DNA from: Porphyrobacter sp. | GTDB lineage: Bacteria; Pseudomonadota; Alphaproteobacteria; Sphingomonadales; Sphingomonadaceae | NCBI GenBank assembly: GCA_016125555.1 | Contig: WGLN01000013.1 | Location: forward strand, 25,546-89,545 | Length of the DNA: 64,000 nt | Direction: 5' to 3' | Part shown: piece by piece, positions 52,870 to 62,039 of the stretch | How the letters are laid out: every line of letters starts with the position of its first letter | Numbering within the stretch: position 1 is the first letter of the stretch | Notes under the pieces: model-generated | What the model saw: the letters and a program-made list of their open reading frames with translations, nothing else | Databases searched by the model: none | What the model was told of the DNA's origin: nothing | Position numbers and translations under genes: made by a program

Positions 52870-53577
52870 TCAGAAACGCATCCGCATCGCGAGATCGGCG
52901 GAGGTCGCCGCGCCCGGAGCGATCGGCGTCACAAAGCGCTCAACCCGCATCGAGAGCGACGCGCCACCTGCGCTCTCGCCGCCACCGAGCGGAAGATCGG
53001 CAAGCGAAATCGCCAGCCCGCGGGCCGCCGGATTCTCTCCATTGACGAGCCGGTTGATGGCATCGTCCGGACTCTCGCCGCCCCAGCCGCCCCGGTCGAA
53101 GGCACTGACAGCGAGATGCGCGCCGCCTTGCGCGCCGAAGGTGAGTTCCGCTTCCTGGTCGAGCGCAAAGGTCGGCCTGGTGAGCAGCGGACCACCGTTC
53201 GTGCCGCTCTTGGTCCGCGCCAGGCGCAACCCCGCGCCGATCCGCAGGTCCGCGCCGATGTCCTGCCATGCGCCCGACGCAACCCCGTAGCCGCGCTGCC
53301 AGCCTTCGGTCCCGCGGCCTTCGAAGGTCTTGCTGCCCGATCGGATACGCTCGCCGCGCAGGAGAATGCCGGCATCATCCCAGTCGGTTTGCGCGGTCCG
53401 CCGGACCGGACGGGCCGCAAAACGATGCACGAGCAGATCGCTCGCCTCGGGAGCGACGGCAGAGGACCCTTCGATGTCCCGGTCGGCCTCGCGGTCGTGC
53501 GCCGCGGCCGGGTGCGCCGGCACGGCGGCGGCCACCAGCAGGGCTGCACAGGGCGCCAGAAACGGGCTCGCTCGCAT
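52870..53577 (-). CDS. Secreted protein of unknown family, likely outer-membrane or periplasmic
   Basis: I do not recognise this 235-residue protein. A signal peptide (FLAPCAALLVAAAVPAHPAAA) is followed by alternating polar/hydrophobic beta-type sequence (IGADLRIGAGLRLARTKSG, EAELTFGAQGGAHLAVSAFDRGG) and a Phe C-terminus (SADLAMRMRF), as in many outer-membrane proteins. It lies 77 bases upstream of the set 1 sigma factor on the same strand, so it may be the first gene of that operon. On the other side it diverges from the secreted hydrolase at 53.7 kb. The ATG at 53577 is the start that gives a clean signal peptide. Confidence 0.6.
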   Translation of the reverse strand: MRASPFLAPCAALLVAAAVPAHPAAAHDREADRDIEGSSAVAPEASDLLVHRFAARPVRRTAQTDWDDAGILLRGERIRSGSKTFEGRGTEGWQRGYGVASGAWQDIGADLRIGAGLRLARTKSGTNGGPLLTRPTFALDQEAELTFGAQGGAHLAVSAFDRGGWGGESPDDAINRLVNGENPAARGLAISLADLPLGGGESAGGASLSMRVERFVTPIAPGAATSADLAMRMRF

Positions 53578-53711
53578 TGCCGGGCTCCTTTGCAGGTTGC
53601 TTTCCACGGGCAGCCAGACGCCGCCGTCGGTGGATACCCGCACTTGCACATCTCAGTGTGCGGGAATCCCAACGGGGCGGCGTCAGGCAGGCAAACGCCA
53701 TCTGGGACCCG

Positions 53712-54731
53712 ATGTTCATGCGCCATCTCCGCCTTGCCGCGCTCCTCGCCGCCGCGACCTTGCTCGGCGCGCCAAGAGTGCCGGAAGCGCCAGCGCAGGA
53801 CCTCGCCGCGCTTTCGGCCGCATGGCCCGCGCCGGCGGGCGAGCTCTCGGTGATGACCTACAACATCAAGGACCTGCCCTGGCCGGTCGCCAGCGGGCGC
53901 GACGCCGCAGCGGAGGCGATCGGGGCGCGTCTGGCGGCGATGCGCGCGCGCGGTGTCCAGCCCGACGTGGTGCTGCTGCAGGAAGCGTTTGGCGACGAGG
54001 CATTGGCGATCGGCAGGATCGCCGGCTACGCGCACACCATCGCCGGTCCGCAGCAGGCGCCCACCGCAGCCGCGCCGCCGCTCGGACGCAGCTTCGCCGA
54101 CGCTGCACAATTCATCAAGGGCGAGACCAGCGGCAGCCTGATGAACGGCGGTCTCGTGATCCTCTCCGACCTTCCGATCACGCGGGTCGAGCGCCACGCC
54201 TTCCCCCAAGGCGCCTGCGCGGGCTTCGATTGCCTCGCCGCAAAGGGCGTGCTGATCGCCTGGGCCGCCGTGCCCGGGACGAAGCGGGAGGTCGCACTGG
54301 TCGACACCCATCTCAATTCGCGCGGCTCCGCGCACGTTCCCCTCGAACGCACCGACACCGCCTATGCGTGGCAGGCCAACCGGCTCCGCCAGCTCCTTGC
54401 CGAGCGGATCGCTCCCGGCACGGCGGTGATCCTCGGCGGGGACTTCAACACCGGCAAGATCCCGGCCCGCATCGCCAGCGTTGCGACGCCGCTGCTCGCC
54501 GGTCCAGCGCCCGAGGTCCTGCCCGCCCTGCTGCGCGAGGGCGCGGTCGCGACCGGTGACCGTGCCGAAGCCGCAGGGCTGGTGGATCGCAACAAGGACA
54601 AGATCATCGCCCGCAGCGGCAAGGGGCTGCGGCTCGTGGCGGAGCGCGCCTGGGTTCCCTTCGGCCTGCTGGAACGCCGCCCGCTGTCCGATCACGCCGG
54701 CTTCGTCGTCGATTTCGCCGTCGCGCCCTGA
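53712..54731 (+). CDS. Secreted endonuclease/exonuclease/phosphatase-family protein
   Basis: The product is 339 residues. A signal peptide (RHLRLAALLAAATLLGAP) precedes a domain with the family motifs LSVMTYNIKDLPWP (Asn), PDVVLLQEAFGDEA (Glu, Mg ligand), ALVDTHLNSRG (His/Asn), VILGGDFNTG (Asp/Asn) and a late LSDHAGFVVDFAV (Asp-His). All expected catalytic positions are visible, so the fold should be an active metal-dependent phosphodiesterase. It may be a nuclease, a sphingomyelinase-type or a phosphatase enzyme. A second in-frame ATG at 53718 is possible. It precedes the second sigma/FecR/receptor set. Confidence 0.82.
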   Translation: MFMRHLRLAALLAAATLLGAPRVPEAPAQDLAALSAAWPAPAGELSVMTYNIKDLPWPVASGRDAAAEAIGARLAAMRARGVQPDVVLLQEAFGDEALAIGRIAGYAHTIAGPQQAPTAAAPPLGRSFADAAQFIKGETSGSLMNGGLVILSDLPITRVERHAFPQGACAGFDCLAAKGVLIAWAAVPGTKREVALVDTHLNSRGSAHVPLERTDTAYAWQANRLRQLLAERIAPGTAVILGGDFNTGKIPARIASVATPLLAGPAPEVLPALLREGAVATGDRAEAAGLVDRNKDKIIARSGKGLRLVAERAWVPFGLLERRPLSDHAGFVVDFAVAP

Positions 54732-54743
54732 AGCGGCCCCGCG

Positions 54744-54767
54744 CGCCCGCGCCGGCTTGCGCGGGCG
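54744..54767. terminator. GC-rich hairpin after the secreted hydrolase gene
   Basis: CGCCCGCGC and GCGCGGGCG form a perfect 9-base stem around CGGCTT, 12 bases after the stop. There is no T-run, so it may be a terminator only with Rho or an RNA stabiliser. The rest of the 150-base gap before the second sigma gene shows nothing clear. Confidence 0.45.
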
Positions 54768-54881
54768 AGGATCACCATTCGTCGAGCGGCCATTGCAAAG
54801 CACCGCGCCGCGTGCCACGCCGCCGCGCGGCGGGCCGAGGTCGGCACGCTTCATCACCGATTTCGCGGTTCCCCGGCCCCC

Positions 54882-55400
54882 ATGGCGTTCCATTCCAAGC
54901 TTGAGCAGGCCTATCTCGCCCAGCGCCCGCGGCTGCTGCGCTTCCTGATCGCGCGCGGCGCCGGGGACGCGGCCGAAGACCTTTTGCAGGAGCTGTGGCT
55001 GCGGCTGGCGGGAGCAGGCGATCCCGAGGCGGCGGCGCATCCGGCCTACATGCTGCGCGCCGCGGACCGGCTGATGATCGACCGATTCCGCTCGCGCCGA
55101 CAGGAAGTGCTGCGCGAACAGGCCTGGTCCGAGGTCCAGCCCGGCCTCGTCGAGGACATCGCGCCCGCGCCCGACGCCGAACGCAGCCTTGCCGCACGCC
55201 AGCACTTCGCGGCGGTCGAGCGCGCGCTCGCGGCGCTCGGCGCGCGGCCCGCGGCGATCTTCCGCCGTCACCGCATCGAAGGGGTGGCGCAGCGCGCCAT
55301 TGCTGCCGAGTTCGGCGTCAGCCTCAGCACGGTGGAAAGCGATCTCAGGCGCGCCTATGCGGCGCTCGCCGACTTGCGGAGGACGCTCGATGAGGCTTGA
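54882..55400 (+). CDS. ECF sigma factor, FecI type (set 2)
   Basis: The product is 172 residues. Region 2 is LEQAYLAQRPRLLRFLIARGAGDAAEDLLQELWLRLAGA with PAYMLRAADRLMIDRFRSRRQE; region 4 is LAALGARPAAIFRRHRIEGVAQRAIAAEFGVSLSTVESDLRRAYAAL. It is a paralogue of the sigma factor at 52.2-52.8 kb with the same partner order. It should activate a small regulon once released by the FecR protein encoded 38 bases downstream. A clear ribosome site is not visible at its ATG. Confidence 0.92.
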   Translation: MAFHSKLEQAYLAQRPRLLRFLIARGAGDAAEDLLQELWLRLAGAGDPEAAAHPAYMLRAADRLMIDRFRSRRQEVLREQAWSEVQPGLVEDIAPAPDAERSLAARQHFAAVERALAALGARPAAIFRRHRIEGVAQRAIAAEFGVSLSTVESDLRRAYAALADLRRTLDEA

Positions 55401-55438
55401 ACGCGACGTCTTCGTCTACCTGTCAGGAGGTGCACGCC

Positions 55439-56374
55439 ATGATCCCTGACCCGAAGGTCCGCGAGGCGGCGCTCCGCTGGGCGGCGCTTACCGGCGATCC
55501 CGACTTTGCCGACTGGGAGGGCTTCACCGACTGGCTGGAAGCGGACCCCGCCCATGCGCGCGCCTATGACGAGGTGCAATATGCGGTCACAGATGCGGCT
55601 GAGGTCATGGAGACGGTGCATGCCCTCGCCAAGGCCGCACCGGCGCCGGCCAACGACAATCCGCCCTTCGCCCTCAGTGCCACGCGCCCTGCATGGATCG
55701 GCGCCGCGATCGCCGCCGCGCTGGTGCTGGTGGCGAGCTTCGTGCTGTGGCCCGCCACCCGCGGAGAGACGCTCTACACCACCGTTCCGGGGGAAACCCG
55801 GCTGATCGCCCTCGGCGAGGGCAGCAAGATCGAACTGGGCGGCGATAGCCGCCTCGCGATCCCGGACGAAGGGGCACGACGGGCGCGGCTCGAGAGCGGG
55901 CAGGCCTTGTTCACGATCCGCCATGACGCGGCCGATCCTTTTGTGCTCACCGTTGGCGGCGCCCGGCTGGTCGATGCCGGGACGGTGTTCGACGTGCGCA
56001 CCCGGCCGGACGGGCTCGCCCTCGCGGTGGCCGAGGGCGCGGTGGTGGTGAACCCGCGAGTGCAGGCGCTGCGGGTCGAGGCCGGGCACAGGGCGGTGCT
56101 GGAGGATGGGCGGCTCACCGTCTCGGCAGTCGAACCCGCAGAGGTGGGCGAATGGGCGCGCGGGCGGATCACCTTCCGCGATGCGGGCCCCGCCGAAGTT
56201 GCTGCCGAACTCTCGCGCGCCACGGGCCTTGTGTTCCGCAGCAGCGGCGGCGCGGCGCGCATCTCGGGCAGCATCGCGCTCGATCAGGTCCGCAGCGACC
56301 CGGCCTCGCTTGCGCCGATCCTCGGGATGCGGGTGCAGCGCGAAGGCGAGGCATGGGTGATTGCGGCGAGGTAA
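55439..56374 (+). CDS. FecR-family anti-sigma factor (set 2)
   Basis: The product is 311 residues. DUF4880-type WEGFTDWLEADPAHARAYDEV comes first, then a membrane segment (WIGAAIAAALVLVASFVLWPA) and a FecR domain (GETRLIALGEGSKIELGGDSRLAI, GQALFTIRHDAADPFVLTVGGARLVDAGTVFDV). A C-terminal STN-like end (RITFRDAGPAEVAAELSRATGL) closes the protein. AGGAGG lies eight bases before the ATG. Its layout is the same as set 1, so both sets probably arose by duplication. The receptor gene follows after four bases. Confidence 0.9.
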   Translation: MIPDPKVREAALRWAALTGDPDFADWEGFTDWLEADPAHARAYDEVQYAVTDAAEVMETVHALAKAAPAPANDNPPFALSATRPAWIGAAIAAALVLVASFVLWPATRGETLYTTVPGETRLIALGEGSKIELGGDSRLAIPDEGARRARLESGQALFTIRHDAADPFVLTVGGARLVDAGTVFDVRTRPDGLALAVAEGAVVVNPRVQALRVEAGHRAVLEDGRLTVSAVEPAEVGEWARGRITFRDAGPAEVAAELSRATGLVFRSSGGAARISGSIALDQVRSDPASLAPILGMRVQREGEAWVIAAR

Positions 56375-56378
56375 GCGC

Positions 56379-58724
56379 GTGAGACCTCTCGTTCCCCTTG
56401 CCGCGCTCGCCGCGCTGACGCTCGCCGCGCCCTTGTCGGCCAAGGTCGCCGACCTTGCCGTGCCGGACGGCACGCTCTCGGATGTGGCGATCGCGGTTGC
56501 GCGGGCGACCGACGCGACCATCGTCATCGCCGACCCCGCGGTCGCCCGGCGCAAGGTTCCGGGCATTCGCGGACGGATGAACGCGGATGCCGCGGTGCGC
56601 CGGATCGCCCGGGCGAGCGGGCTGAGGGCCGTCAAGGTCGCACCGGGCGCGTGGCGGCTGGTGGCGCCGCCGCCCGCGCCCCGGCCCCGTCCCGCGCCAG
56701 CGCCTCGTCCTGCGATCGCGCCCCCGCCCGAAACACAGGGCCAGGAAATCACCGTCATCGCCAGCAAGCGCGACATGCGGCTCACCGATCTTGCCGCGCA
56801 GGCGACGCTGCTCGACGGCGCGGTGCTCGAGTTGGGTGGCGTGGGCGGGACCGAGCGGATCACGCGGCGCAGCGCCGCGGTCAGCTCCACCTATCTCGGC
56901 AGCGGGCGCAACAAGCTGTTCATCCGCGGGATCGCGGATTCGAGCTTCACCGGGCCGACCCAGGCGACCGTCGGCCAATATCTCGGCGACCTGCGGCTCA
57001 GCTACAACGCCCCCGATCCCGACCTGCGCCTCTCGGACATGGAGCGGGTCGAGATCCTCGAAGGGCCGCAGGGGACGCTGTATGGCGCGGGCTCGCTGGG
57101 CGGGATCATCCGGCTGGTGCCGCGCGCGCCGGAGCCGGGCGAGACCAGCCTCGTCCTCTCGGGCGGCGCGAGCGCGATCCAGAACGGCGAGCCGGGCGGC
57201 GATGCTCACGCCACGCTCAACCTGCCGGTTGCTGGCGAGACGGCGACCTTGCGCGCCAATTTCGATGCCGCCAGCCTCGGTGGCTATATCGACAAGCCGC
57301 TGATCGGTGCGCGCGATGTCAATCGCACCCGCATCCTTGCGGGACGCGCGGCTCTGCGCGTCGAGATCGGTCCGGATTGGCGCGCCGACCTGATGGTGAT
57401 CGGGCAGGACACCGAGGCCGACGACAGCCAGTATGCCGACCGGCGCGGCGCGCGGCTCGTCAACTCGGCGCACGTCGCGGAAGGTTCGCGGGCGCGCTAC
57501 GGCCAGGCGCAGGCAGTGGTGACGGGACGGATCGGCGCGCTGCACTTCAAGTCCTCCACCGGTATCGCCGGACAGCGCCTGTCCGAACGCTACGACGCGA
57601 CCGCACCCGGTGCCGCACCGCGGCTGTTCGAGCAGCGCAACCGCACCCGCATGATCGCCAACGAGACCAGGCTGTGGCAGCCGCTCGACGGCGCCTTCGG
57701 CTGGGTGCTCGGCTCCAGCATCGTCGACAACTCGACGACCCTCACCCGCGCGCTCGGCCCGGAGGGCGAGCAGCTCGCGAGCACCGGGGTGCGCAACACC
57801 GTGTTCGAGATCACCGGATATGGCGAGGCGAGCTACCGCATCGCCCCGGACCTCGTCGCGACCGCGGGGCTGCGCGTCACCGATGTCGCGCTCGGCGGGG
57901 CGGGCGAGGATGTCGCGCCGATGCTTGCCCTCGCAGGCCGCGAGATCACTGCCCGGCGGCACGAGACCGCGACCCTGCCCTCGGCCTCGCTGCTCGGCCG
58001 GATCGGCGCCAACGCCCGCGCCTATGTCCGTTATCAGGAGGGGTTCCGGCCCGGCGGGCTCGCCGTGGCGGGCGATTTCGTGCGCCAGTTCCGCTCCGAC
58101 CGCGCGCGCACGATCGAGCTCGGCGGCGGCTGGGGCCTGCCCGGACGCGGTGCTTTCGACATCGGTCTGAGCCTTTCCTACACCCGCTGGCGCGACATCC
58201 AGGCCGATTTCATCGACATCGGCGGGTTGCCCACCACTGCCAATATCGGCGACGGGCGGATCATCGCAGCGAGCCTTTCGGGGAGCGTCCGGATCGCGGC
58301 GGGCCTGCGCGGCGAACTCGGCGCGACGCTCAACGACAGCAAGGTCGACGAGCCGGCGTTCCTGACCTTCGAGCGGCTGTCGCGCATCCCCAACATCGCG
58401 CGTTTCGCGGGGCGCGCGGGGCTTGCCTGGCAGCGCGATTTCGCCTCGGGCACCCGGCTCTCGGTGGATGGCTGGGCGAGCTATGTCGGCAAGTCGCGGC
58501 TCGGGATCGGGCCTGAACTGGGCGATCTGCAGGGCGATTATCTCGACAGCGGGGTGACGCTGCGCTTCGGGCGCGAGAACGCGGGGCTCACGCTTTCGCT
58601 CACCAACCTCGCCGATGCCGAGGGCAACCGCTTCGCGCTCGGCACGCCCTTTGCGACCGGGCGCGAACAGGTGACGCCGCTCCAGCCGCGCACCATCCGG
58701 ATCGGCTTCGACAGCCGTTTCTGA
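56379..58724 (+). CDS. TonB-dependent receptor with STN domain (set 2)
   Basis: The product is 781 residues from a probable GTG start at 56379. A signal peptide (PLAALAALTLAAPLSAK) leads to an STN domain (ADLAVPDGTLSDVAIAVARATDATIVI), a Pro-rich linker (APRPRPAPAPRPAIAPPP) and a plug containing GSGRNKLFIRGIADSSFTGPTQATV and VEILEGPQGTLYGAGSLGGIIRLV. The barrel ends in Phe (RIGFDSRF). The plug is very similar in pattern to the set 1 receptor. It should feed a periplasmic signal to the set 2 FecR. The ligand is unknown. Confidence 0.92.
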   Translation: MRPLVPLAALAALTLAAPLSAKVADLAVPDGTLSDVAIAVARATDATIVIADPAVARRKVPGIRGRMNADAAVRRIARASGLRAVKVAPGAWRLVAPPPAPRPRPAPAPRPAIAPPPETQGQEITVIASKRDMRLTDLAAQATLLDGAVLELGGVGGTERITRRSAAVSSTYLGSGRNKLFIRGIADSSFTGPTQATVGQYLGDLRLSYNAPDPDLRLSDMERVEILEGPQGTLYGAGSLGGIIRLVPRAPEPGETSLVLSGGASAIQNGEPGGDAHATLNLPVAGETATLRANFDAASLGGYIDKPLIGARDVNRTRILAGRAALRVEIGPDWRADLMVIGQDTEADDSQYADRRGARLVNSAHVAEGSRARYGQAQAVVTGRIGALHFKSSTGIAGQRLSERYDATAPGAAPRLFEQRNRTRMIANETRLWQPLDGAFGWVLGSSIVDNSTTLTRALGPEGEQLASTGVRNTVFEITGYGEASYRIAPDLVATAGLRVTDVALGGAGEDVAPMLALAGREITARRHETATLPSASLLGRIGANARAYVRYQEGFRPGGLAVAGDFVRQFRSDRARTIELGGGWGLPGRGAFDIGLSLSYTRWRDIQADFIDIGGLPTTANIGDGRIIAASLSGSVRIAAGLRGELGATLNDSKVDEPAFLTFERLSRIPNIARFAGRAGLAWQRDFASGTRLSVDGWASYVGKSRLGIGPELGDLQGDYLDSGVTLRFGRENAGLTLSLTNLADAEGNRFALGTPFATGREQVTPLQPRTIRIGFDSRF

Positions 58725-58810
58725 AGCACCGGCGCGGTTTTTTCGCGTTTTCTCCAAGGTCGCCGCCGCGCGCCTCCGTCTTTCGCTGCGAAGACCAGGA
58801 GGAACCCCCA

Positions 58811-61800
58811 ATGACCCCCACCCCCCGCACGACTCCGCTCACGCTCGCGCTGCTCGCCGGCACCGCGCTCGCCGCGCCCGCCCATCCGCTTGCCGCGCAG
58901 ACCGTCATCAACACCGCGCGCACCACCGCGGTCGCGACCGCCACGGCGAATGGCGGCCAACCGGCCGACGTGAAGATCGACACCGCCGGTTCGGTGACCG
59001 TCACCGGCGGCGCGGCGGTGACCGTCAACAGCGACAACGACATCACCAATGCGGGCAAGATCGCCATCGCCAATGCCGACAACGCCACCGGCATCCTCGT
59101 GAGCGGCCCGCGCACCGCCGACATCGCCAATTCAGGGACGATCACGATCGACGAGACCTATACCGCCACCGACAGCGACAATGACGGCGATCTCGACGGG
59201 CCCTTCGCGATCGGCACCGGGCGCACTGCAATCCTCGTCGACGGCGCGCTGACCGGCAATCTCAGTCACACCGGGACGATCAGCGTCGAAGGAAACCAGT
59301 CCGCGGGCATCCGCGCCACCGGCCCGATTACCGGCACTTTCACCCACGAGGGCAAGACCACGGTGATCGGGAATCAGTCGGTCGGCGTCGCGGTGGAGGG
59401 CATCTCGGGCAACGTTCGCCTCGCTGGCGAGATCGCGGTCAAGGGCGAAGGCGCGCAAGGCGCGGTGTTCGCCGGCGACGTCGGCGGTGCGCTGCGAGTG
59501 CAGAGCGCCATCACCGTCAGCGGCTATCGCACCATCCCCGCGCCCTCCGATACCTCCAAGCTCGATGCCGATGACCTTCTCCAGGGCGGCAGCGCGCTGG
59601 TGATCGAGGGCAATCTCGCCAAGGGGCTGATCTTCGAGACCGCGCCCGCGGACAATGTCGCGGGCGACAATGACGAGGACAAGGACGGGATCGACGACGC
59701 CAAGGAAGGCAACGCGAAGATCATCGCCTATGGCAGTGCGCCGGCGGTGCAGATCGGTGCCGCGGATCATGATATTGCCATCGGCGCGACCCAGGGCACC
59801 GCGAGCGGCTTCGGCATGATCCTTGCCGGCAGCGTGCTCGGTGACGGGGTCTACAGCGGGGTAAATGCCACCGGGATGCGGATCGGCGGGCGCGGCGGCG
59901 CGGTGAGCGTCGCGGGCGGGATGATCACCAGCGCGACGATCGCGGCCACCGCGCGCAACGCCGATGCGACCGCGCTCGATCTCGCCGCGGGCACCACGCT
60001 GCCCGAACTGCGCAACAGCGGCACCATCACTGCCAAGGTCACCGGCACGACCGGCGGCGTGGCCACCGCGCTACTGGTCGAAACGGGCGCCGCGCTCCCC
60101 GTTCTCAAGAACGCCAAGACCATTGCGGCCACCACCCTTGAAAGCGGCACGGCCTATGCCATCCGCGACCTATCCGGCACGCTCGGTCTGGTCGAGAACA
60201 GCGGCGCGATCACCGCCAGCGGGGCCGAGGCAGGCGCGGGGCGCAATGTCGCCATCGATCTCTCGGCACGTAGCGCGAACGCGGTAATCCGGCAGACCGC
60301 GGTCGCCTCGGGCGTGGCCGCACCGACCATCACCGGCGACATCCGCTTCGGCAGTGGCGACGACCTTCTCGACATTGCCGACGGGAAGGTCACGGGCGAT
60401 GTCGCCTTCGGCGCGGGTGCGGATCGCATGGCGCTGAGCGGCGATGCGGTGTTCGTCGGCACCGCGATGTTCGGCGGCGAGGCCGATCGGCTCGAACTCG
60501 CCGGCACCTCGGTGTTCAGCGGCACCGCGGCCTTCGGGGGCGGCGCAGGCGCGCTCACCATCGCGGGCTCAGGGGCCTTCGCGGGGCGGCTGACCGGTGC
60601 ACAGAACGTCGCCGTCACGGTCGGCGGCGGCAGCTTCGCGGTGACCGGGCCGGCCACCATCGCCTCGCTCGACGTGTCGGCAACCGGGATCATCGGCGCG
60701 ACCGTCGGTGGCGGCGGCGATGCCAGCACCGCGATCACCGTGACCGGCAACGCCGCCTTCGCCAAGGGCGCGAAAATCGCGATCCGGCTTGCCGACATCA
60801 CCGACGCCGAAGGCACCTTCAACGTGCTCAGCGCCGGCACCCTCACCGGCGCTGCGGATCTTGCCGCCGACAGCGCGCTCGTGCCCTTCATGTACAAGGC
60901 GACGCTCGCGGTTGCGGGCAACAGCGTCACGGTCGACATCGACCGCAAGGCGACCGCCGATCTCGGGCTCAACGCCTCGGAAAGCGCCGCCTTCGACAAG
61001 CTCTACGCCGCCCTCGCAGAGGATGCCGACGTGGCCGCGGTGTTCCTCGCGATCAACAGCGGCACGTTGTTCCAGGCCTATGTCGCCCAGACCCTGCCCG
61101 ATCACGCCGGGGGCACCTTCGAGGGGCTGAGCCAGGGCCTGCGCACCTTCGACCGCCAGTTCATGGACCCCACCGCCCCCTTCGACGAGGAAGGCAAGCT
61201 GCGCATCATCGCCGACTTCGCCAACTGGAACGCCAACAAGAACCGCGACCAGTCCGCCGCCTACGACCTCAACGGCCTCGGCTTCCGCGGAGGGCTCGAA
61301 TACCTGACCGGGATCGGCGCCTTCGGCATCACCGGCAGCTGGCTGTGGAGCAAGCACAAGGGCGCCTTCGAGAACGACGTGCTCGGCGACAACTACGAGA
61401 TCGGTGCCCACTGGCGCGGCAAGTTCGGACCCGTCATCGGCTTCGCGCGCGCCGGGATCGGCAAGTCGGACTATTCCGGCTCGCGCCGTTTTGTCGGCGG
61501 CAGCGGCGAGGAGGCCGTCGATTACACCATCACCCGCAACTGGAGCGGCGATTTCGTCTCGGCCACCGGCGGCGTGTCGATCGAAGGCGGCGGACAGTTC
61601 TTCTTCTTCCGCCCCTCACTGGTGCTCGACTACCTGCGCCTGTCGGAAGATGGCTACGAGGAGCAGGGCGGCGGCGATGCGCTGAACCTGACGGTCGAGG
61701 GCCGCAAGAGCGACGAGCTGGCGCTCAACGCGGGCCTCGCACTGGGCGCCGACCTGTGGGGAATGCAGGCGCACGACACCGCCTGGTTCCGGATCGAGGG

Positions 61801-62032
61801 CGAAGGCGGCTGGCGCCAGATCCTCTCGGGGGATCTCGGCAAGACCGTCGCGCGCTACGGCGACGGAGAGCAGTTCACCCTCACCCCCGACCCGCGCGAA
61901 AGCGGCTGGTTCGCCCGGCTGCGGGCGCTCGGCGGCGACGGGTCCTACACGATCGCCGGCGAGGTCGGGCTCGAGGAGCAGTTCGGCCAGGTCGGCTACA
62001 GCTTGCGCGCATCGCTCCGCTTCGGCTGGTGA
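58811..62032 (+). CDS. Autotransporter (type Va) with beta-helix passenger
   Basis: The product is 1073 residues. A signal peptide (LALLAGTALAAPAHPLAAQ) leads a passenger of about 780 residues of beta-helix-style Gly/Ala/Thr-rich repeats. Two Asp-rich calcium-loop-like motifs, TDSDNDGDLDG and DNDEDKDGIDDAKEG, sit near residues 115-130 and 285-300. From about residue 815 an autotransporter barrel begins (LRIIADFANWNANKNRDQS) and ends in LRFGW. AGGAGG precedes the ATG. It lies 86 bases after the set 2 receptor on the same strand. The passenger has no visible catalytic motif, so an adhesin or surface-layer role is likely but unproven. Confidence 0.9.
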   Translation: MTPTPRTTPLTLALLAGTALAAPAHPLAAQTVINTARTTAVATATANGGQPADVKIDTAGSVTVTGGAAVTVNSDNDITNAGKIAIANADNATGILVSGPRTADIANSGTITIDETYTATDSDNDGDLDGPFAIGTGRTAILVDGALTGNLSHTGTISVEGNQSAGIRATGPITGTFTHEGKTTVIGNQSVGVAVEGISGNVRLAGEIAVKGEGAQGAVFAGDVGGALRVQSAITVSGYRTIPAPSDTSKLDADDLLQGGSALVIEGNLAKGLIFETAPADNVAGDNDEDKDGIDDAKEGNAKIIAYGSAPAVQIGAADHDIAIGATQGTASGFGMILAGSVLGDGVYSGVNATGMRIGGRGGAVSVAGGMITSATIAATARNADATALDLAAGTTLPELRNSGTITAKVTGTTGGVATALLVETGAALPVLKNAKTIAATTLESGTAYAIRDLSGTLGLVENSGAITASGAEAGAGRNVAIDLSARSANAVIRQTAVASGVAAPTITGDIRFGSGDDLLDIADGKVTGDVAFGAGADRMALSGDAVFVGTAMFGGEADRLELAGTSVFSGTAAFGGGAGALTIAGSGAFAGRLTGAQNVAVTVGGGSFAVTGPATIASLDVSATGIIGATVGGGGDASTAITVTGNAAFAKGAKIAIRLADITDAEGTFNVLSAGTLTGAADLAADSALVPFMYKATLAVAGNSVTVDIDRKATADLGLNASESAAFDKLYAALAEDADVAAVFLAINSGTLFQAYVAQTLPDHAGGTFEGLSQGLRTFDRQFMDPTAPFDEEGKLRIIADFANWNANKNRDQSAAYDLNGLGFRGGLEYLTGIGAFGITGSWLWSKHKGAFENDVLGDNYEIGAHWRGKFGPVIGFARAGIGKSDYSGSRRFVGGSGEEAVDYTITRNWSGDFVSATGGVSIEGGGQFFFFRPSLVLDYLRLSEDGYEEQGGGDALNLTVEGRKSDELALNAGLALGADLWGMQAHDTAWFRIEGEGGWRQILSGDLGKTVARYGDGEQFTLTPDPRESGWFARLRALGGDGSYTIAGEVGLEEQFGQVGYSLRASLRFGW

Positions 62033-62039
62033 TGCGCGC

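Noticed and set aside
56169-58811. 880-residue minus-strand ORF opposite the set 2 receptor
   Set aside because: Antisense shadow with His/Arg/Ala composition and no domain.
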